Of a DNA stretch of 64,000 bases, positions 1 through 11,423 are shown one piece after another. Each line of letters begins with the position of its first letter. Within the stretch, counting starts at the first letter, position 1. The notes under the pieces are model-generated. The model was not told where the DNA came from. It searched no databases and was given only the letters and a program-made list of their open reading frames with translations. The position numbers and the translations under genes are program-made. The stretch is from Hydrangea macrophylla (taxonomy: Eukaryota > Streptophyta > Magnoliopsida > Cornales > Hydrangeaceae): NCBI GenBank assembly GCA_033977485.1, contig CM066988.1, positions 1,929,501 through 1,993,500 on the forward strand, in the 5' to 3' direction.

Positions 1-2120
1 AGGTGATGGTGCTTAGACAAGGGAGTGTTGAGCAATACAAAAATGGACAAGGAAAAATACGAAAATTGATCGTGGTTGACACTGCTGTAAGTAAAATTCT
101 ATTACTCTTACATGCCCAAATTGCTTTTAATAAATAACTATTGATCTATGTTCACATCATGAATGCAAGGGACTAAAATACAAGTCATCATATTTGACTG
201 ATTGGCTGAAAAATTTGAAGGACAACTCCTATACAATAAGACTTATACCATAACAAATGGAATTGTCAAGAGTGTTAATCCAAGTTATAAGAATGTTCAT
301 CGGGAGTTTGAAATAGTTTTTCAGGATTCAACTGATGTTAAGAATGCAGAATTCACCTCAACATTAAAGAATATTGCTTATGACTTTATTTCATTCAAAG
401 AGATTCAAGATATCCTCAATAAGCACGATTCAATAGGTATGTTAACTTTTTAGTTACCATAATAGTATTCTCCATTATAACAATAATGTTTAAATGAATT
501 GACAATTTAACGCATTTTACATTATAGATATCCTAGGGGTCATCACTGACGTCAAACCAATCAATATCATCAGAAGAAAAAATGACCAAGTCACTCAAAA
601 AAGAGAAGTTATTCTACAAAACAAGTAAGTATCAAAGGGAAATTGAAATATACTTCACATTAATACATACTTAAAAATTCTACATAACTTATATTGCAGC
701 CTGCAGTCAATATCATTAGATGTATGGGGTGACTTGACAATTAACGAGGGACAAATACTCGAGGAATTAGCTCCTCAACAGCCAATTATAGCAGTCTCAA
801 GAATACAACGATCGGAATATAAAGGTACTTGTCTAATACTCATGGTATATAAATATGCATATCTATATGTATACATATAGCAACCAAATCTGAAGTAATA
901 TCCTACTATAGGTGCTTTCCAAATTTCAACTTCCTTCCAGTCGACCATACAACTGCATCCAACTGGAAAAGATGTCGATGGATTGAAAAAGAGGTAATGA
1001 TTTTTTTTTTAACTCTTAAGTATTCATCTTAGTGAGGAATGATTATTAGTATTGACTTGTTCATTGTTTTTGGGTAATTCATGTTATTATCACACAAGTC
1101 AAGAGACAACTCAACCTTTAGCGTATTAACAACTTAGTGTTTAATATTCATGACCTTTCTATATATTCATTTAATTTTGGATGAAAAAACACAGGTTCAA
1201 ATCATCCAAGAATTCTGGAAACTCAGAATTACTGACATTCAAAACCAAATTGAGTGATGCAAATGAAGTCAAAGTTCGAGAGTTACTATCTAACTCATTG
1301 TCTTTACAACAGGTAAGCTTTCAATAACTTCCTAACATGAAATTTCAACTTCAATTATTCTAATACTAACCTTTTGTTAAAAAAAAAAAAAAAAAATGTG
1401 TCGTATTACTTTAAAGCAACCGTTGAAAGAATTTACAACCAAGACCAACCATGGTATGATGTGTGCAAATCATGCGGTAAGAAAATGATCATAACTGAAG
1501 ATGGAAAAGAATGCACAAGGTGTGTAAAGAACAAGACATAACATATTCCAAGGTAACAAAATTATTACATGTCGATAAATATCGTTGTTTGTTATTACTT
1601 GTTTACAAGAATGATAACACTGTTTGTTATTACTTAAGGTATATGGTAAGGCTAGAAGCTATTAACGACAAGGATAGAATCATTGTTGTTCTATTTGAGG
1701 AGGCAGCACGGATTTTAATAGGATGTCCTGTGGCAGAATATATAGCTTCTATTAATGAGGCACGGATTTGATGTTTTCAAACCAAATTTCATATTGTTGT
1801 AGGAATTATATTTTAAACATCAAATTACGTTATTACTGCAGACACAGGGATGTCATGCGTCCAAGTTCTACAGAAATTTGTGCTCATGCAAATTAGAAGA
1901 ATACAAATTCTACTTCCAATTACCAACAAATGGTTCAGCTTTCACACCAGATAAAAGTATCATTGTTCAATCACTTGAGCCGGTGGAAGATAAGGGACTT
2001 ATTCTTATTGAAGATGATGAAATGATCCAAAGTTACAAGAAAAGGAAGCAAACATTAGAGAAAGCTGATGGAAAGAGGAAACGCGCCCTGAAGAAGAAAA
2101 TTAAAATAGAGAAGGAATAA
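1..2120 (+). pseudogene. RPA1-like (replication protein A 70-kDa subunit) gene, 5' end outside window, decaying
   Basis: Split reading frames follow the order of a plant RPA1-like single-stranded-DNA-binding protein: an OB-fold stretch (exon ending about 90, then about 170-450, YNKTYTI and DFISFKEIQDIL), a second OB-fold stretch (about 528-990, ILGVITDVKPI, SISLDVWGDL), and the C-terminal zinc-ribbon domain with CKSCGKK and CTRC (about 1400-1552), continued at 1639-1770 (YMVRLEAINDKDRI, ARILIGCPVAEYI) and in a last exon ending KKKIKIEKE at 2120. GT/AG borders fit, for example donor 1553 and acceptor 1638. Two stops sit in frame inside otherwise well conserved exons: TGA at 199-201 and TAA at 1539-1541, just after the second CxxC. 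RPA1-like genes are commonly carried by plant Helitrons, and a Helitron 3' end lies 250 bp downstream, so this is probably the element's RPA copy rather than the host's. The stops suggest a pseudogene, but unusual splicing cannot be excluded. Confidence 0.7.
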
Positions 2121-2369
2121 GTTTTGAATACCAAATTAATACTACTCTTAAGAATATATTTACTGAATGATCTTTCTAAGTTTAAGTTATAATGAACAAT
2201 GAACAAGTATATCTTAGATTGATTTCTATTGTTTGGATAATACATTTCCCCCTTTTTCCCTCCGCTCATTTATTCATCATTGCGTTTCTATTGTTTTTAT
2301 TATGCATTACAAAGTTGTTGACGATCTCTTGTGCACCAACCACGTGCAAAGCACGTGGTATAAGACTAG
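1..2369 (+). mobile_element. Helitron, 3' part (5' end outside window)
   Basis: The 3' end has the diagnostic layout. A 9-bp perfect hairpin, ACCACGTGC (2339-2347) and GCACGTGGT (2351-2359) with loop AAA, is followed after six bases by CTAG (2366-2369), and the next base is T, as expected for insertion between A and T without target-site duplication. The upstream RPA1-like pseudogene is a typical Helitron passenger. No Rep/helicase ORF is visible, so it would have to lie left of the window or be missing. Confidence 0.75.
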
Positions 2370-2380
2370 TATATATATAT

Positions 2381-2500
2381 GGTGGGGCTAAATATACCAC
2401 TTTTTCTGCTAAATACACCACCATGTAGTGTTAAAAGGTAAAAAAATTGTGAGTGAAGGTGGTGTATTTAGCAAAAAAGATGATGTATTTAGCCTCACCC
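2381..2500. repeat. Foldback MITE-like element next to Helitron end
   Basis: Inverted repeat of about 45 bp per arm. The left arm begins GGTGGGGCTAAATATACC and contains GCTAAATACACCACC; the right arm mirrors it (GGTGGTGTATTTAGC, then GTATTTAGCCTCACCC). It sits in TA-rich DNA eleven bases beyond the Helitron terminus and has no coding capacity. The family is not recognised. Confidence 0.65.
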
Positions 2501-2539
2501 TATTTATATAATTATATATATACACATGTAACAGTCAGG

Positions 2540-2699
2540 CTCTAAAGAGGGCGTCTTCCATTTATTAAAGAGAGGGTCTCTGTTCTAGCCGTCGGATCGT
2601 GTTTTCATTAAGGGCAGTTTTGTCATTTCCTAGTTTTTAAACACGATATAACGATCAAAACAGAGGCCTCTCTTTATTAAAGAGAGGGCGCCTCTGTAG
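2540..2699. repeat. Foldback MITE-like element
   Basis: Imperfect inverted repeat: the left arm holds TTATTAAAGAGAGGGTCTCTG and GGATCGTGTTT, and the right arm mirrors it with AACACGATATAACGATC and CAGAGGCCTCTCTTTATTAA. The arms are about 60-65 bp with a spacer of about 35 bp. No ORF, and target duplication not resolved. Confidence 0.6.
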
Positions 2700-3878
2700 A
2701 GAATCTTTGACACATGAATACAGATAGTGGTGTACAAAAGAAAAAGAAAAAGAAAAGAAAAGAAAAGTGTGTAAGAGAATTAAGATGTGCGCACATGCAG
2801 AAGATGCTTGAGCTTATGATGCTAACCTTGAAAAGCTGAAAGTGTAAAAGCAAGTGTTCATATATAGTAGGAGTCACTGAAGACCAACAAATCCCTCAAT
2901 ACAATACAACATTCCATTCCAATATCAGAAAACAATTAAGCAAGCACTCAAAAAAAAAAAAAAAAAAAACGTATCACACTCCAAGCTTAATTTATAATAC
3001 ACAATTGCACTACACACACACACTTACTTTTGTAGTATCACTCTAAACTAAAAAGTCAGAATTAAACTACATATTAGTAATTACCAGTCAATCACTCCAA
3101 GCAGTCCGCACTGCTAGAACCAAACGCTTAATTAATAAATAATGGCCTTCCACCTTGAAAATCTAAAACTTGAGAAGGAGGGAAACAACACAAGAGCTCT
3201 GTCTGGGCAGAGTATGGAAATATTTTCCTCTGGATCAGATCAGATCATATCATATCAGTAGAGAGAGATGTAATTATTCTTTTCTTGGTCCAACAGGAGA
3301 TAATAGCTAGCTATGAGCTGGTGCCCCGTTGCCCAATACCCAATACCCTCCCTTTTCTGATCATCCCTTTTCACGGCCTGTTTTTCTTTTTCAATTTAAA
3401 AAAAAGAAAAAAAAAAAAGAAAAAAGGGTAAAGCAAATAATGGAGGAGGGAAAGGAATGTGGTGGTCACAAAGAAATGAAAGCCATAGGCACCAAACACA
3501 TGCCATTGCCTGCCCCTCCCACATGCTCTCTGTCCCCCACATATTCCACACACACACACTCTCTCTCTTCTCTCTCCTCTCTCTAATAATCTCTCACCAT
3601 ACTTTCTGATCCCAACTCAGCCAAATCAATGATATTAATTAAAATCTCACAACACCGTTTTTATATCTCACTGCACACACCTAACTAAAAAACAAGTACT
3701 ACTATTAAGTGTAGTTAGAGAATTAGGTAGTAAATTAATTCATGGACTTTTTGGGGAGTTATACTATATTAATTAATATATATATATATATATATATGGC
3801 TTATTGATAACTAATTGCATGTGCTCCATATATCTCTATCTTTCTTTGGTGTCATCTTGTCATGTGCTTGAATTAATT
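2700..3878. other. Intergenic region without recognisable gene
   Basis: AT-rich DNA between the MITEs and the 3' end of the glycosylase gene. It holds a purine tract (about 2735-2766), an A run (2951-2970), A-rich DNA at 3399-3425 and an AC/TC-rich stretch (about 3547-3588), plus a (TA)n run at 3775-3797. The open frames here only run through low-complexity DNA. The glycosylase 3' UTR presumably occupies the rightmost part. Confidence 0.6.
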
Positions 3879-5665
3879 TTATAGAGCTGGGGCTACGGTA
3901 TTAGGAAGCTGAGACGCCAGCACAACACATTGAAGGTGTCGAGTACACGTGACCAAGTGGTCGTTGGTGAGTCCGGCAGCCTGCATGAAGGAGTGCACGA
4001 CGGTGGGGCCCACCAACCTGAATCCTCTCCTCACCATGTCTTTGCTTATGCCTTCTGATTTTGAAGACTTCACTGGAATCTTGTGGCATGACTTGTATTG
4101 GGTGGCAATGGCCCTGTTGTTCACAAATCCCCACAGATACTTGTCAAATGACCCAAATTCCCTCTTAATCTGCAAGCGCAACCAACAAAAAAATCCCACA
4201 ATATTATTAGGAGTAAAACTTCAGGCACAACCATTTCCACAACCTCACCCTCCACAACTTGATGTGTCAATCATGTAGTGGGAGTATCATATGTGGGGTT
4301 GTGTTAAATGGTGGGTCCCATCCCACTACATGGTTGACACATCAGGTTATGGAAGGTGAGGTTGTGAAAATGGGTGTGCCCCAATCTTTACTCTATTATT
4401 AGTCATAGTCATAGTCATCCCAAAATATTTTATTTCTTATTAATATTTTTATATCATTTTTTTATTTTATATCAAAAAAAAATTAATATCAAAAACCCTT
4501 ACGAGAAAGTATCCCATGAGCCCATCACATGTGTGACGGATTCATGGGAACCGTTAGATCATGGTAGGGCCCACGTGGGACCTACACATCCAACGGTTCC
4601 CATTAATACGTCACACATGTGACGGTCTCATGGAATACTTTCTCAAATGTTACACACATATCTAAATCGACACTCAATACATCCTGACCTTTGATTTCGG
4701 TGGATCCCGTGTGTGGGATTCACATGAAGTCCACTGAAATCAAAATTCATGATTAGTGGGTGTGGATTTAGATGTGGGTGTAACATTACTCTTTTTATAT
4801 ATGAGCGCAATTTGTTTACATCTATGTATGGACACACAAATTAATTTGAGCAAGCAACATGTTCCAGAACATGTATGTAACTGCCAAATAATTGTTGGGG
4901 TCCCACATGGTAATTTTAATGCTATGATTGGTTGATTGCCGATTTAATTCCGCTCTGCATCATGTAGTACTACTGCATTAAGGCACGTAGCTGAGCCAGT
5001 TTAAGGAATAAATGAAAGAGTTTGGTAAAGACAGTTAAAAAGAATTAATTACGTGTCAAACACTTGTAAATGAAGACATGGGTGATCAAATTTCTGTATC
5101 CATCGAGATTAATTGGGGTAATGTTTCAGCAATGAGAATAGGGATCGCTTTTAATTTACATGGAGTAATTAATATATATATATATATATAAACTCTACTA
5201 ATTAATTAATTAATACCTCAAGAACTCTGTTGGCGTTGTCAACAATCCCACGAACTTGGCTTAAATCTATGCCATAATCAGCAGTAATGGATGTGATCTT
5301 CTTTTCATTAAATTTTGAGACAATTTGTGCATCAAATCCTGAAAAAGCATCCCTGGGGAAGAAGCAGAAAGAGAAGATATACATATTTCAAAAGTTGAGC
5401 CTCAATATTCATTTGATCATACATATATATATATATATATATAAAATAACAATTTTAAATTGTACTGAATATGATAATTAAGGATGTGATCGAGGTGGTT
5501 AGTTTTTATGAAATCTAATTCTGTATTAGAAGGAACGCACACCCACCTGAATCCTTGGCGTTTCTTCAATACTGAAGTCCAATCCGATCCAACTTGAGCA
5601 CCAGTTAATACTAACAGCTCGAAAATCAGTCTGCATACAAATAACTTATAAATCAGTCTCATTTC

Positions 5666-5764
<99 letters not shown>

Positions 5765-6725
5765 ATACTTATCGTCATGGACAGGAACTCCCCATTCTTC
5801 ATCATGATATGCAACATATATAGGATCTGCAAATTAATTAAGCAGCACAATTCACATAGAAATTAGTTCTTTTATTAATTCATACAGTATATTCGTGTAC
5901 TCAAAAGTAGTTAGCAGAAAAGAAAAAGAAAAAGAAAAAACATATATACAGACATGCACCACCCATGTACATATCAATTAAATTAAATGATAGTCTTGCA
6001 CTCTGCCTAAAAAAAAAATTAAAAAAAAAAAAATGGGTTGATAATCTTGTATACATACCAGAATTGGATGTGATAAACGTGCATCTCTTTTCCTCTGGAA
6101 CAGTGGGAGTAGTAGCAGCCAAATAATCAGCAGGTACAAGCTTGCCTTCAAACTTGGCAGACTTAGTTCTACCATAATGGGCTATTCTCATCTTTCTTTG
6201 AACTTGCATAATTGCAACTTGTTCCCTCCTTGCCGCGGCTATGCTGCCCGGTGCCTCAACTATCGAAGACGATGAGTATTTCAATGCACAACTAGCAGCA
6301 GCATTATTACTAGTATTGTCCATTGAATTAGGTGTAACAACAATTCCACTAGATTTCTTGGGCTTCTTCACCAAAGACGACGACGACGACGTCACAGATT
6401 TCCTCGGTGAGATCAATACCTTTTCGACACTAGAGTTGAGGCCATTAGGATCATTGCCTCTCTTAACTGCGGCCTGTCTTGGTGATTTGAGCTTTGGAGA
6501 GATTGGAGGGGTCATTGAAAGCTTAGTATTTGGTGATGGTAAAGCTTGAAGTGGTGTTGTATTTGCCGGGGTAGGAGATTTTTGGGAGGCCTTCAACTTC
6601 ATGAGTGAATTGCGTCGTTCTAAGAGAGGTACTCTATTGCCAGCAGGCTGAAGGACCGGACGGCCATTAATATGAGTAATTTCAACACCACTAATTCCTT
6701 GCACTTTAGTCTTGGAGGAACACAT
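3879..6725 (-). CDS. DNA-3-methyladenine glycosylase I family protein (five exons)
   Basis: Base-excision-repair glycosylase of the bacterial Tag (3-methyladenine DNA glycosylase I) family, nuclear by inference. Exons on the minus strand are 6725-6059, 5826-5769, 5630-5547, 5352-5217 and 4169-3879; all junctions are GT-AG and the joined frame is 1236 nt (411 aa plus stop). Residues 1-210 are a Ser/Lys/Pro-rich plant-type extension ending in MRIAHYGRTKSAKFEGKLVP. The catalytic domain follows: EEKRC, then YVAYHDEEWGVPVHDD, then LTGAQVGSDWTSVLKKR, RGIVDNANRVLE, SFDKYLWGFVNN, GPTVVHSFMQAAGLTNDHLV. The Tag zinc ligands match (Cys of EEKRC, His of AYH, His and Cys of DHLVTC). The position of the E. 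coli catalytic-pocket Glu (LEGQQAG, recalled from memory) reads LTGAQVG, as in plant homologues that carry a small residue there. The start is the first ATG of the conserved frame. Upstream DNA is GA-rich with no clear TATA box. Confidence 0.92.
4224..4380. repeat. Foldback MITE 1 in intron 4 of the glycosylase gene
   Basis: 157-bp element with arms of about 60 bp. The left end GGCACAACCATTTCCACAAC mirrors the right end GTTGTGAAAATGGGTGTGCC, and inner parts also pair (TCAATCATGTAGTGGGA with TCCCACTACATGGTTGA). No ORF. Target duplication is not evident. Confidence 0.8.
4503..4644. repeat. Foldback MITE 2 in intron 4
   Basis: 142-bp element. Left end GAGAAAGTATCCCATGAG mirrors right end CTCATGGAATACTTTCTC, and the arms continue through CACATGTGTGACGG / CGTCACACATGTG and GGGAACCGTT / AACGGTTCCC. 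Non-coding. Confidence 0.8.
4646..4787. repeat. Foldback MITE 3 in intron 4, abutting MITE 2
   Basis: 142-bp element starting one base after MITE 2. Left end AATGTTACACACATATCTAA mirrors right end TTAGATGTGGGTGTAACATT; an inner pair is TTTGATTTCGGTGGA / TCCACTGAAATCAAA. It has the same length as MITE 2 but different sequence, so it is a separate family. Confidence 0.8.
5671..5763. repeat. Compound (GT)n-(GA)n microsatellite in intron 2
   Basis: About 18 GT units followed directly by about 28 GA units, just downstream (minus strand) of exon 2 of the glycosylase gene, six bases from its donor site. Open frames through it are repeat artefacts. Confidence 0.95.
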
Positions 6726-7278
6726 GATTTCAAAATATTCTAATTTCTTTGATTAAGGAGAGCTTGATAAGGATTTAGGGAGAGGCGGGAATTGGAGAAG
6801 AAAGATTTAGAAGAGGCAATGAAGGGGGGAGTGCTTGAAAGGACTTAAGGAGAGGTATGAAGGAGGAGATCATGAGGGGGGGTTACATAAAAAGGGGAAG
6901 GCTGGTGGGGCCAGACTTAGGGGAAGTTGTAACATGGGGGGGTTGGGGTCTTCCATACACACCCTCTTGTGAGGGACATTATCTTTTTGTTAACGTGACC
7001 ACGAGGCTGAGGCTGACACTGACACCTTCCTTACTGCATCAGGTTTACAATATTATTTCCTCATTCATTGTTTATTTAATATCTCTATATCTATACATAC
7101 ATACATACATGTATAGATAAATGTTCTTTATGTATTGTTGAATGAAAGTGTGGGGATGGTGGTGGTGCCACTGCCAGCCCCCTTCCTGGACCCCTGCAGT
7201 GCCTTTACTGCTCAAGAGTCCATGCCAACCCTCCTCTCCAAGAGTCCATTATTTCTCTTTTTCTTTTGAGCTGGCTGT

Positions 7279-7281
<3 letters not shown>

Positions 7282-7325
<44 letters not shown>
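7282..7325. repeat. (TC)n microsatellite
   Basis: Uninterrupted TC repeats, about 22 units, some 550 bp upstream of the glycosylase start. Confidence 0.95.
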
Positions 7326-7328
<3 letters not shown>

Positions 7329-7710
7329 CTTTTTGATTTGGTGATCAAATAAAAGTGAGTAGTTAGAATTTGAGATTAGTTGTAGATTAGTTGTTGGAAC
7401 TGATCAATAAAAGTGATCAAGGTCTACAAAAGGGGCATTTTAAGCCTAGTTGACATTCTATCTTTAATCTTAGCTTATGATTATTCTCCTTGCTGGCTTT
7501 AGGAGACGACGATCTCAATTGTCCAAAAGATTTTCCATGATTAATTAATAAATAAAGATTGGGTATCAGCGGTGCATTCTGTGTACATAAATTTACTAAT
7601 TAAAGACATGATTGGTTAATCTTTGATTAAGACCAATACATTAGCATCAAGGTACCTAACAAGGGGAGGAATCTGATTTTGTAAAAAGAATTCACCCAAC
7701 ATAGACATGA

Positions 7711-7895
7711 CCAGATTCGGTTCCACAACATGCATGGTTCAGCGAGAGAGATTTGATTGCATTGGTTATTCAACTGCTATTCTCAACTAATTGTTTCTGC
7801 CTTTTATAGTTGAAATCAATTCCATAACATGGTTTAGCCAGAGAGACTTGGTTGCATTCGGTTCAACTGCTACTGTGAGTTAATTGTTTTTGTTC
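7711..7895. repeat. Imperfect direct duplication, unit about 95 bp
   Basis: Two consecutive related units: TTCCACAACATGCATGGTTC, GAGAGATTTGATTGCATTGG, TTCAACTGCTATTCT and TAATTGTTTCTG recur as TTCCATAACATGGTTTAG, GAGAGACTTGGTTGCATTCG, TTCAACTGCTACTGT and TAATTGTTTTTG. Diverged, non-coding. Confidence 0.6.
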
Positions 7896-7953
7896 TCTCC
7901 TTTTGTGGCATTTGGTGATGTGGTGCAGGCCCCTCATGGACTAATTATTCCCT

Positions 7954-8107
7954 GTTTGGGCGTCCTTGAATGCAAAAATCGTAGTCATGATTTTGCATTA
8001 CATTTTGATTAAATATCACCATCATTAATGGATCCATCCAGAAAATTGGGGAAATGTGATTCCTAAAATCATACATTTTTTTTTTTGCATTTCAAGGAAA
8101 TCCAAAG
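7954..8107. repeat. Foldback MITE-like element
   Basis: The left end reads CCTTGAATGCAAAAA (from 7963), and the right end mirrors it with TTTTTGCATTTCAAGG (to about 8097). Weaker pairing extends outward (TTTGGGCGT / AAATCCAAA). Short arms of about 25 bp; family and target duplication uncertain. Confidence 0.45.
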
Positions 8108-8678
8108 ATGACTGACTATACAATAGGAACTATGGTGAAGCTGGTCATGATCATGAATTTTACTTTTGAAAACAATATAGAATATTACAAATTTAAGCTA
8201 TTAGAATTCAAGCAACAACCAAATACGCTAAAAGTTATTTAGAAAGCTCTTCCAACATACTTCACTGACATAACAAAGAACAAAAATGACAATGGATGAA
8301 TGTACAGAGGCTAAAATAATTCTCTAACAAGCAATATTAACATTGACATGAAATGTAGGGGCTGTGCATTAATAGTTTTTACAAAGGCAAATAGCAGCGG
8401 CTGGATTACCAGTAACATCTAGTAGTAGCAGTGAAGAAAGAATAAGATAACGTCCGTATTGTCCTATCAGTAAAAACAGAAGCCCTCTTGAACAAGGTAG
8501 CATCATCCTAACAAGTACTTCAGCAATAATACATACGTACATACTTTCAAGTTATAAGACAATTCCCTCTCCCTAATCGAATTTTTTTTTTTTTTTTTTT
8601 GGGATATGGACATGTTCCAAGTCCTTTGACCATATCGCGTTGCGTCACTTGTCAATCCAGGGACTAAAATAGTTAATG

Positions 8679-9119
8679 CAGGGCCGGCCCTGAAATCCCC
8701 AAAATTTTCTAAGGCCTCATGCGAACTTTTAAAGGTGGGCCCCTCTATATTAAATTTCATAAGCGCAAAATTTATAAGAGTATGTAATAATTTTCATTAA
8801 AATGAGACAATAAACACATAATTACATTAGTGTTGTTCAACTTAGTTCCCAAATATACAACACCTTAATCCCAAAAATCAAAAAACAAAAAAAAAAAAAA
8901 AACAGAGGCCTTGCGTAGCTTCCTACAGGTTGGAGTCTTGGAGAATGGGAGGAAAATTGAAAACAAAAAAGGCCCTATAATACACAATGGCCTTTTGGCC
9001 CAATACAAAAGAAAAACAAAAAAAAAAAACAAAAACAAAAAAAAGGGGCCTTCACTAATGGGCTGGGCAGCCTGGGCCCAATGCAGCCGCTTGGCTGCAT
9101 GCTGCCAGGGCCGGCCCTG
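8679..9119. mobile_element. Non-autonomous hAT-type element with perfect 8-bp target duplication
   Basis: 441 bp bounded at both ends by CAGGGCCGGCCCTG, which is itself a palindrome, and flanked by the perfect 8-bp direct repeat AGTTAATG (8671-8678 and 9120-9127). An 8-bp duplication and CAGGG-type ends are typical of the hAT superfamily. The interior is A-rich with no transposase ORF, so mobilisation in trans is inferred. Confidence 0.85.
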
Positions 9120-9604
9120 AGTTAATGCATGGAAATGTGGAACCCATTGATATGAGCTTGATTTAAAAGTCATGAGCTAGTAACCTCATCTTATGTCTAA
9201 TCTAAACCTTGATTTGCAGCATATTTCCGACAAACACATGACTAGGAACATTGAGTTGTTGTGGCATCAGTGAGTGATTAGGATAACACATTCATATCAG
9301 CTACAGTTAGTTTTGTTGGATGAATAAGCGGAGACAGTCCTAATCACTAGTTATGTTAATAAATTTAACTTTGATCATGTGAAATTGGAAATGTAACCCA
9401 AAATATGAGTTGGTGGAGGACTGTTCAAGAGAACCCACATTATCTCACAGAGGAGTGTACTACTACCATCATGTGTACTTGTTGAATTGGAGCATCCAAC
9501 CCAAAACCAATTGGCAATGGGTGGGGTGGCCCCTTGAACTTATATATTGAGTAGCAAGGTCATAAGTCCCCGCTGTGGGACAAACAATCTCAACACATAC
9601 CACT

Positions 9605-9717
9605 TGTAAGGCCCGGTCCATTCAACTCCTTAAAACCTAGGTGTTAAGGAGAAGGGAACTTAAGCCTTATAAACAGTACAGAGGGGTCATAAATGGACGA
9701 CGTGGGACATTCCAACA
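9605..9717 (-). mobile_element. Lone TRIM-type LTR
   Basis: 113 bp running TGTAAGG...CCAACA on the plus strand (TGTTGG...CTTACA on the minus strand). It is the same family and length as the LTRs at 16286-16398 and 16635-16747, with scattered substitutions. On the minus strand it is followed by AGTGGTAT, a truncated primer-binding site, so it is a broken element end rather than a clean solo LTR. No 5-bp duplication is visible. Confidence 0.75.
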
Positions 9718-11381
9718 GTAGTGAATTGGTTCGTGCATATAAAAATTCCATCACTCGCCACTGTACTTTGTTTTATTTATTTATTTTTATTATTATTATT
9801 ATTATTATTTTTAACTTTTGTCTCATCAATCAATGTAAATACTATTCTTTGTCATGCTTACTTGAAACTTTGATCACAAGAAAAGCAAGCCCATGTGTTT
9901 GTAAACATATGTGCATCAATTATGAGAGGCAGTTCCAGGACAAAACACAAGGCAAAGCACATGATTGACACAATTAATGACATTGTCTTTTGATACCCTC
10001 TTGTCTTCCTATAATTTTGACACAAAAAGTTCATCACTCTTATCTACTATTAATTAATATTATATCTTCCTACATAAAAAAAATTCTTGTCAATCTTTTT
10101 CGCATTAATATGTTTGTGCAAATTGAAAAAGTAATTGGTTATTTTTTTTATTATTATTATTTATTTCTTTTTTGAGGGAAAACACGCGGTATGCATTAAA
10201 AGGAAACATGTGGGTTGTACCAAAGCTAGGCAAAAGAAAATGAAAGATCATAATTAGGTACAAAATTGCTCAAATTAATACCTTTCAGCTGCTGGAATGC
10301 CATGTGCATGAGCACATGATCTGTAACTCAAACCCTTAATCATGTTAGTTAAAAACATTAACTCCAATTATATTTATGAGAAACATATGTATTACGTGTT
10401 CTTCTTTTGTATAATTAATTAATGCTTTGAAATGAAAAAAAGAAGGAAGTTAATTTACTGTTTAAAATGAAATTGTATTTACTCTGGTAAGTAAATTGTA
10501 ATAATTCATCAGCATAATTACTAATTTAAAAGGAACAAGAATATGAAATTTTGCTTGGTTGCAAAGAATAGAACAAAACACTTTTTGTCTCTGACAGTTT
10601 GGAGGAGTGGTGAAAGAGAAGCCTTAGCCTACAGAGAAAAAAATGAATATGCATTATTGTGTGTCCGTACGTACAGGTTACAGCACAGAAGCAAATAGTG
10701 AAATTGTCTCATTGTGATTATAAGAAGTAGAACAAATTGAAACCACTTGTCACGAGAATGATAGAGTCACACTTTCTGTCTCCAATGTACTTCATATTTG
10801 ATGGATCAACTTATTTGGTAGTTTGTACATACACACATATGTATACACATTTCATTCTCAATAAATGTGTATGTGGGGGATGATGATATATTGGTTCACT
10901 GCTGCATGGTGCTGGATTACGGAATTCAAAATTTGGCTTATCTGTTTCAGTTTCCACATCAAACCAATATATATATATATATATATATAGCTGGCTTTGT
11001 TCATTCTGCTAAGCTTTTTTCTCAATTAATTTGCAACATGTTCTTGTTGAGCCAACTCGCACCAGTTTATTTTCTTCTTTTTTCTTTTTGTTCTCCTAAA
11101 AATTGTCCGACCCATGTGTCTGGGTGGTGGGCAAGAGATGTAGAATTTTTTAGCCTGACTTTAAACAATTTCTTAATAAATTGACAGTATTTTCTTTTTT
11201 ATTTCTTTTAATTTATTTATTTTTTTAAAAAAAAATAGGGGTACAGTTACAAAGTGAATGAGGGGTAATGAGTTGAAGACAGGTAACAGTTTCAATGTGT
11301 TAAGTCAAGGCAAATTCAAACTGAATTTTATGTTAAGTCAAGGCAATTATTGAGTAATATTTGCTACCTCTACACTAATCT

Positions 11382-11423
<42 letters not shown>

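Larger units (their letters stand above)
6726..8670. other. Intergenic region holding the glycosylase promoter side
   Basis: Upstream of the glycosylase start the plus strand is purine-rich (CT-rich leader on the minus strand) to about 6900. No convincing TATA box was picked. The rest holds a (TC)n microsatellite, an imperfect duplication and a foldback (listed separately). No open frame resembles a gene. Confidence 0.55.

Noticed and set aside
5659..5866. Open frames on both strands through the (GT)n/(GA)n tract
   Set aside because: They are repeat translations inside intron 2 of the glycosylase gene.
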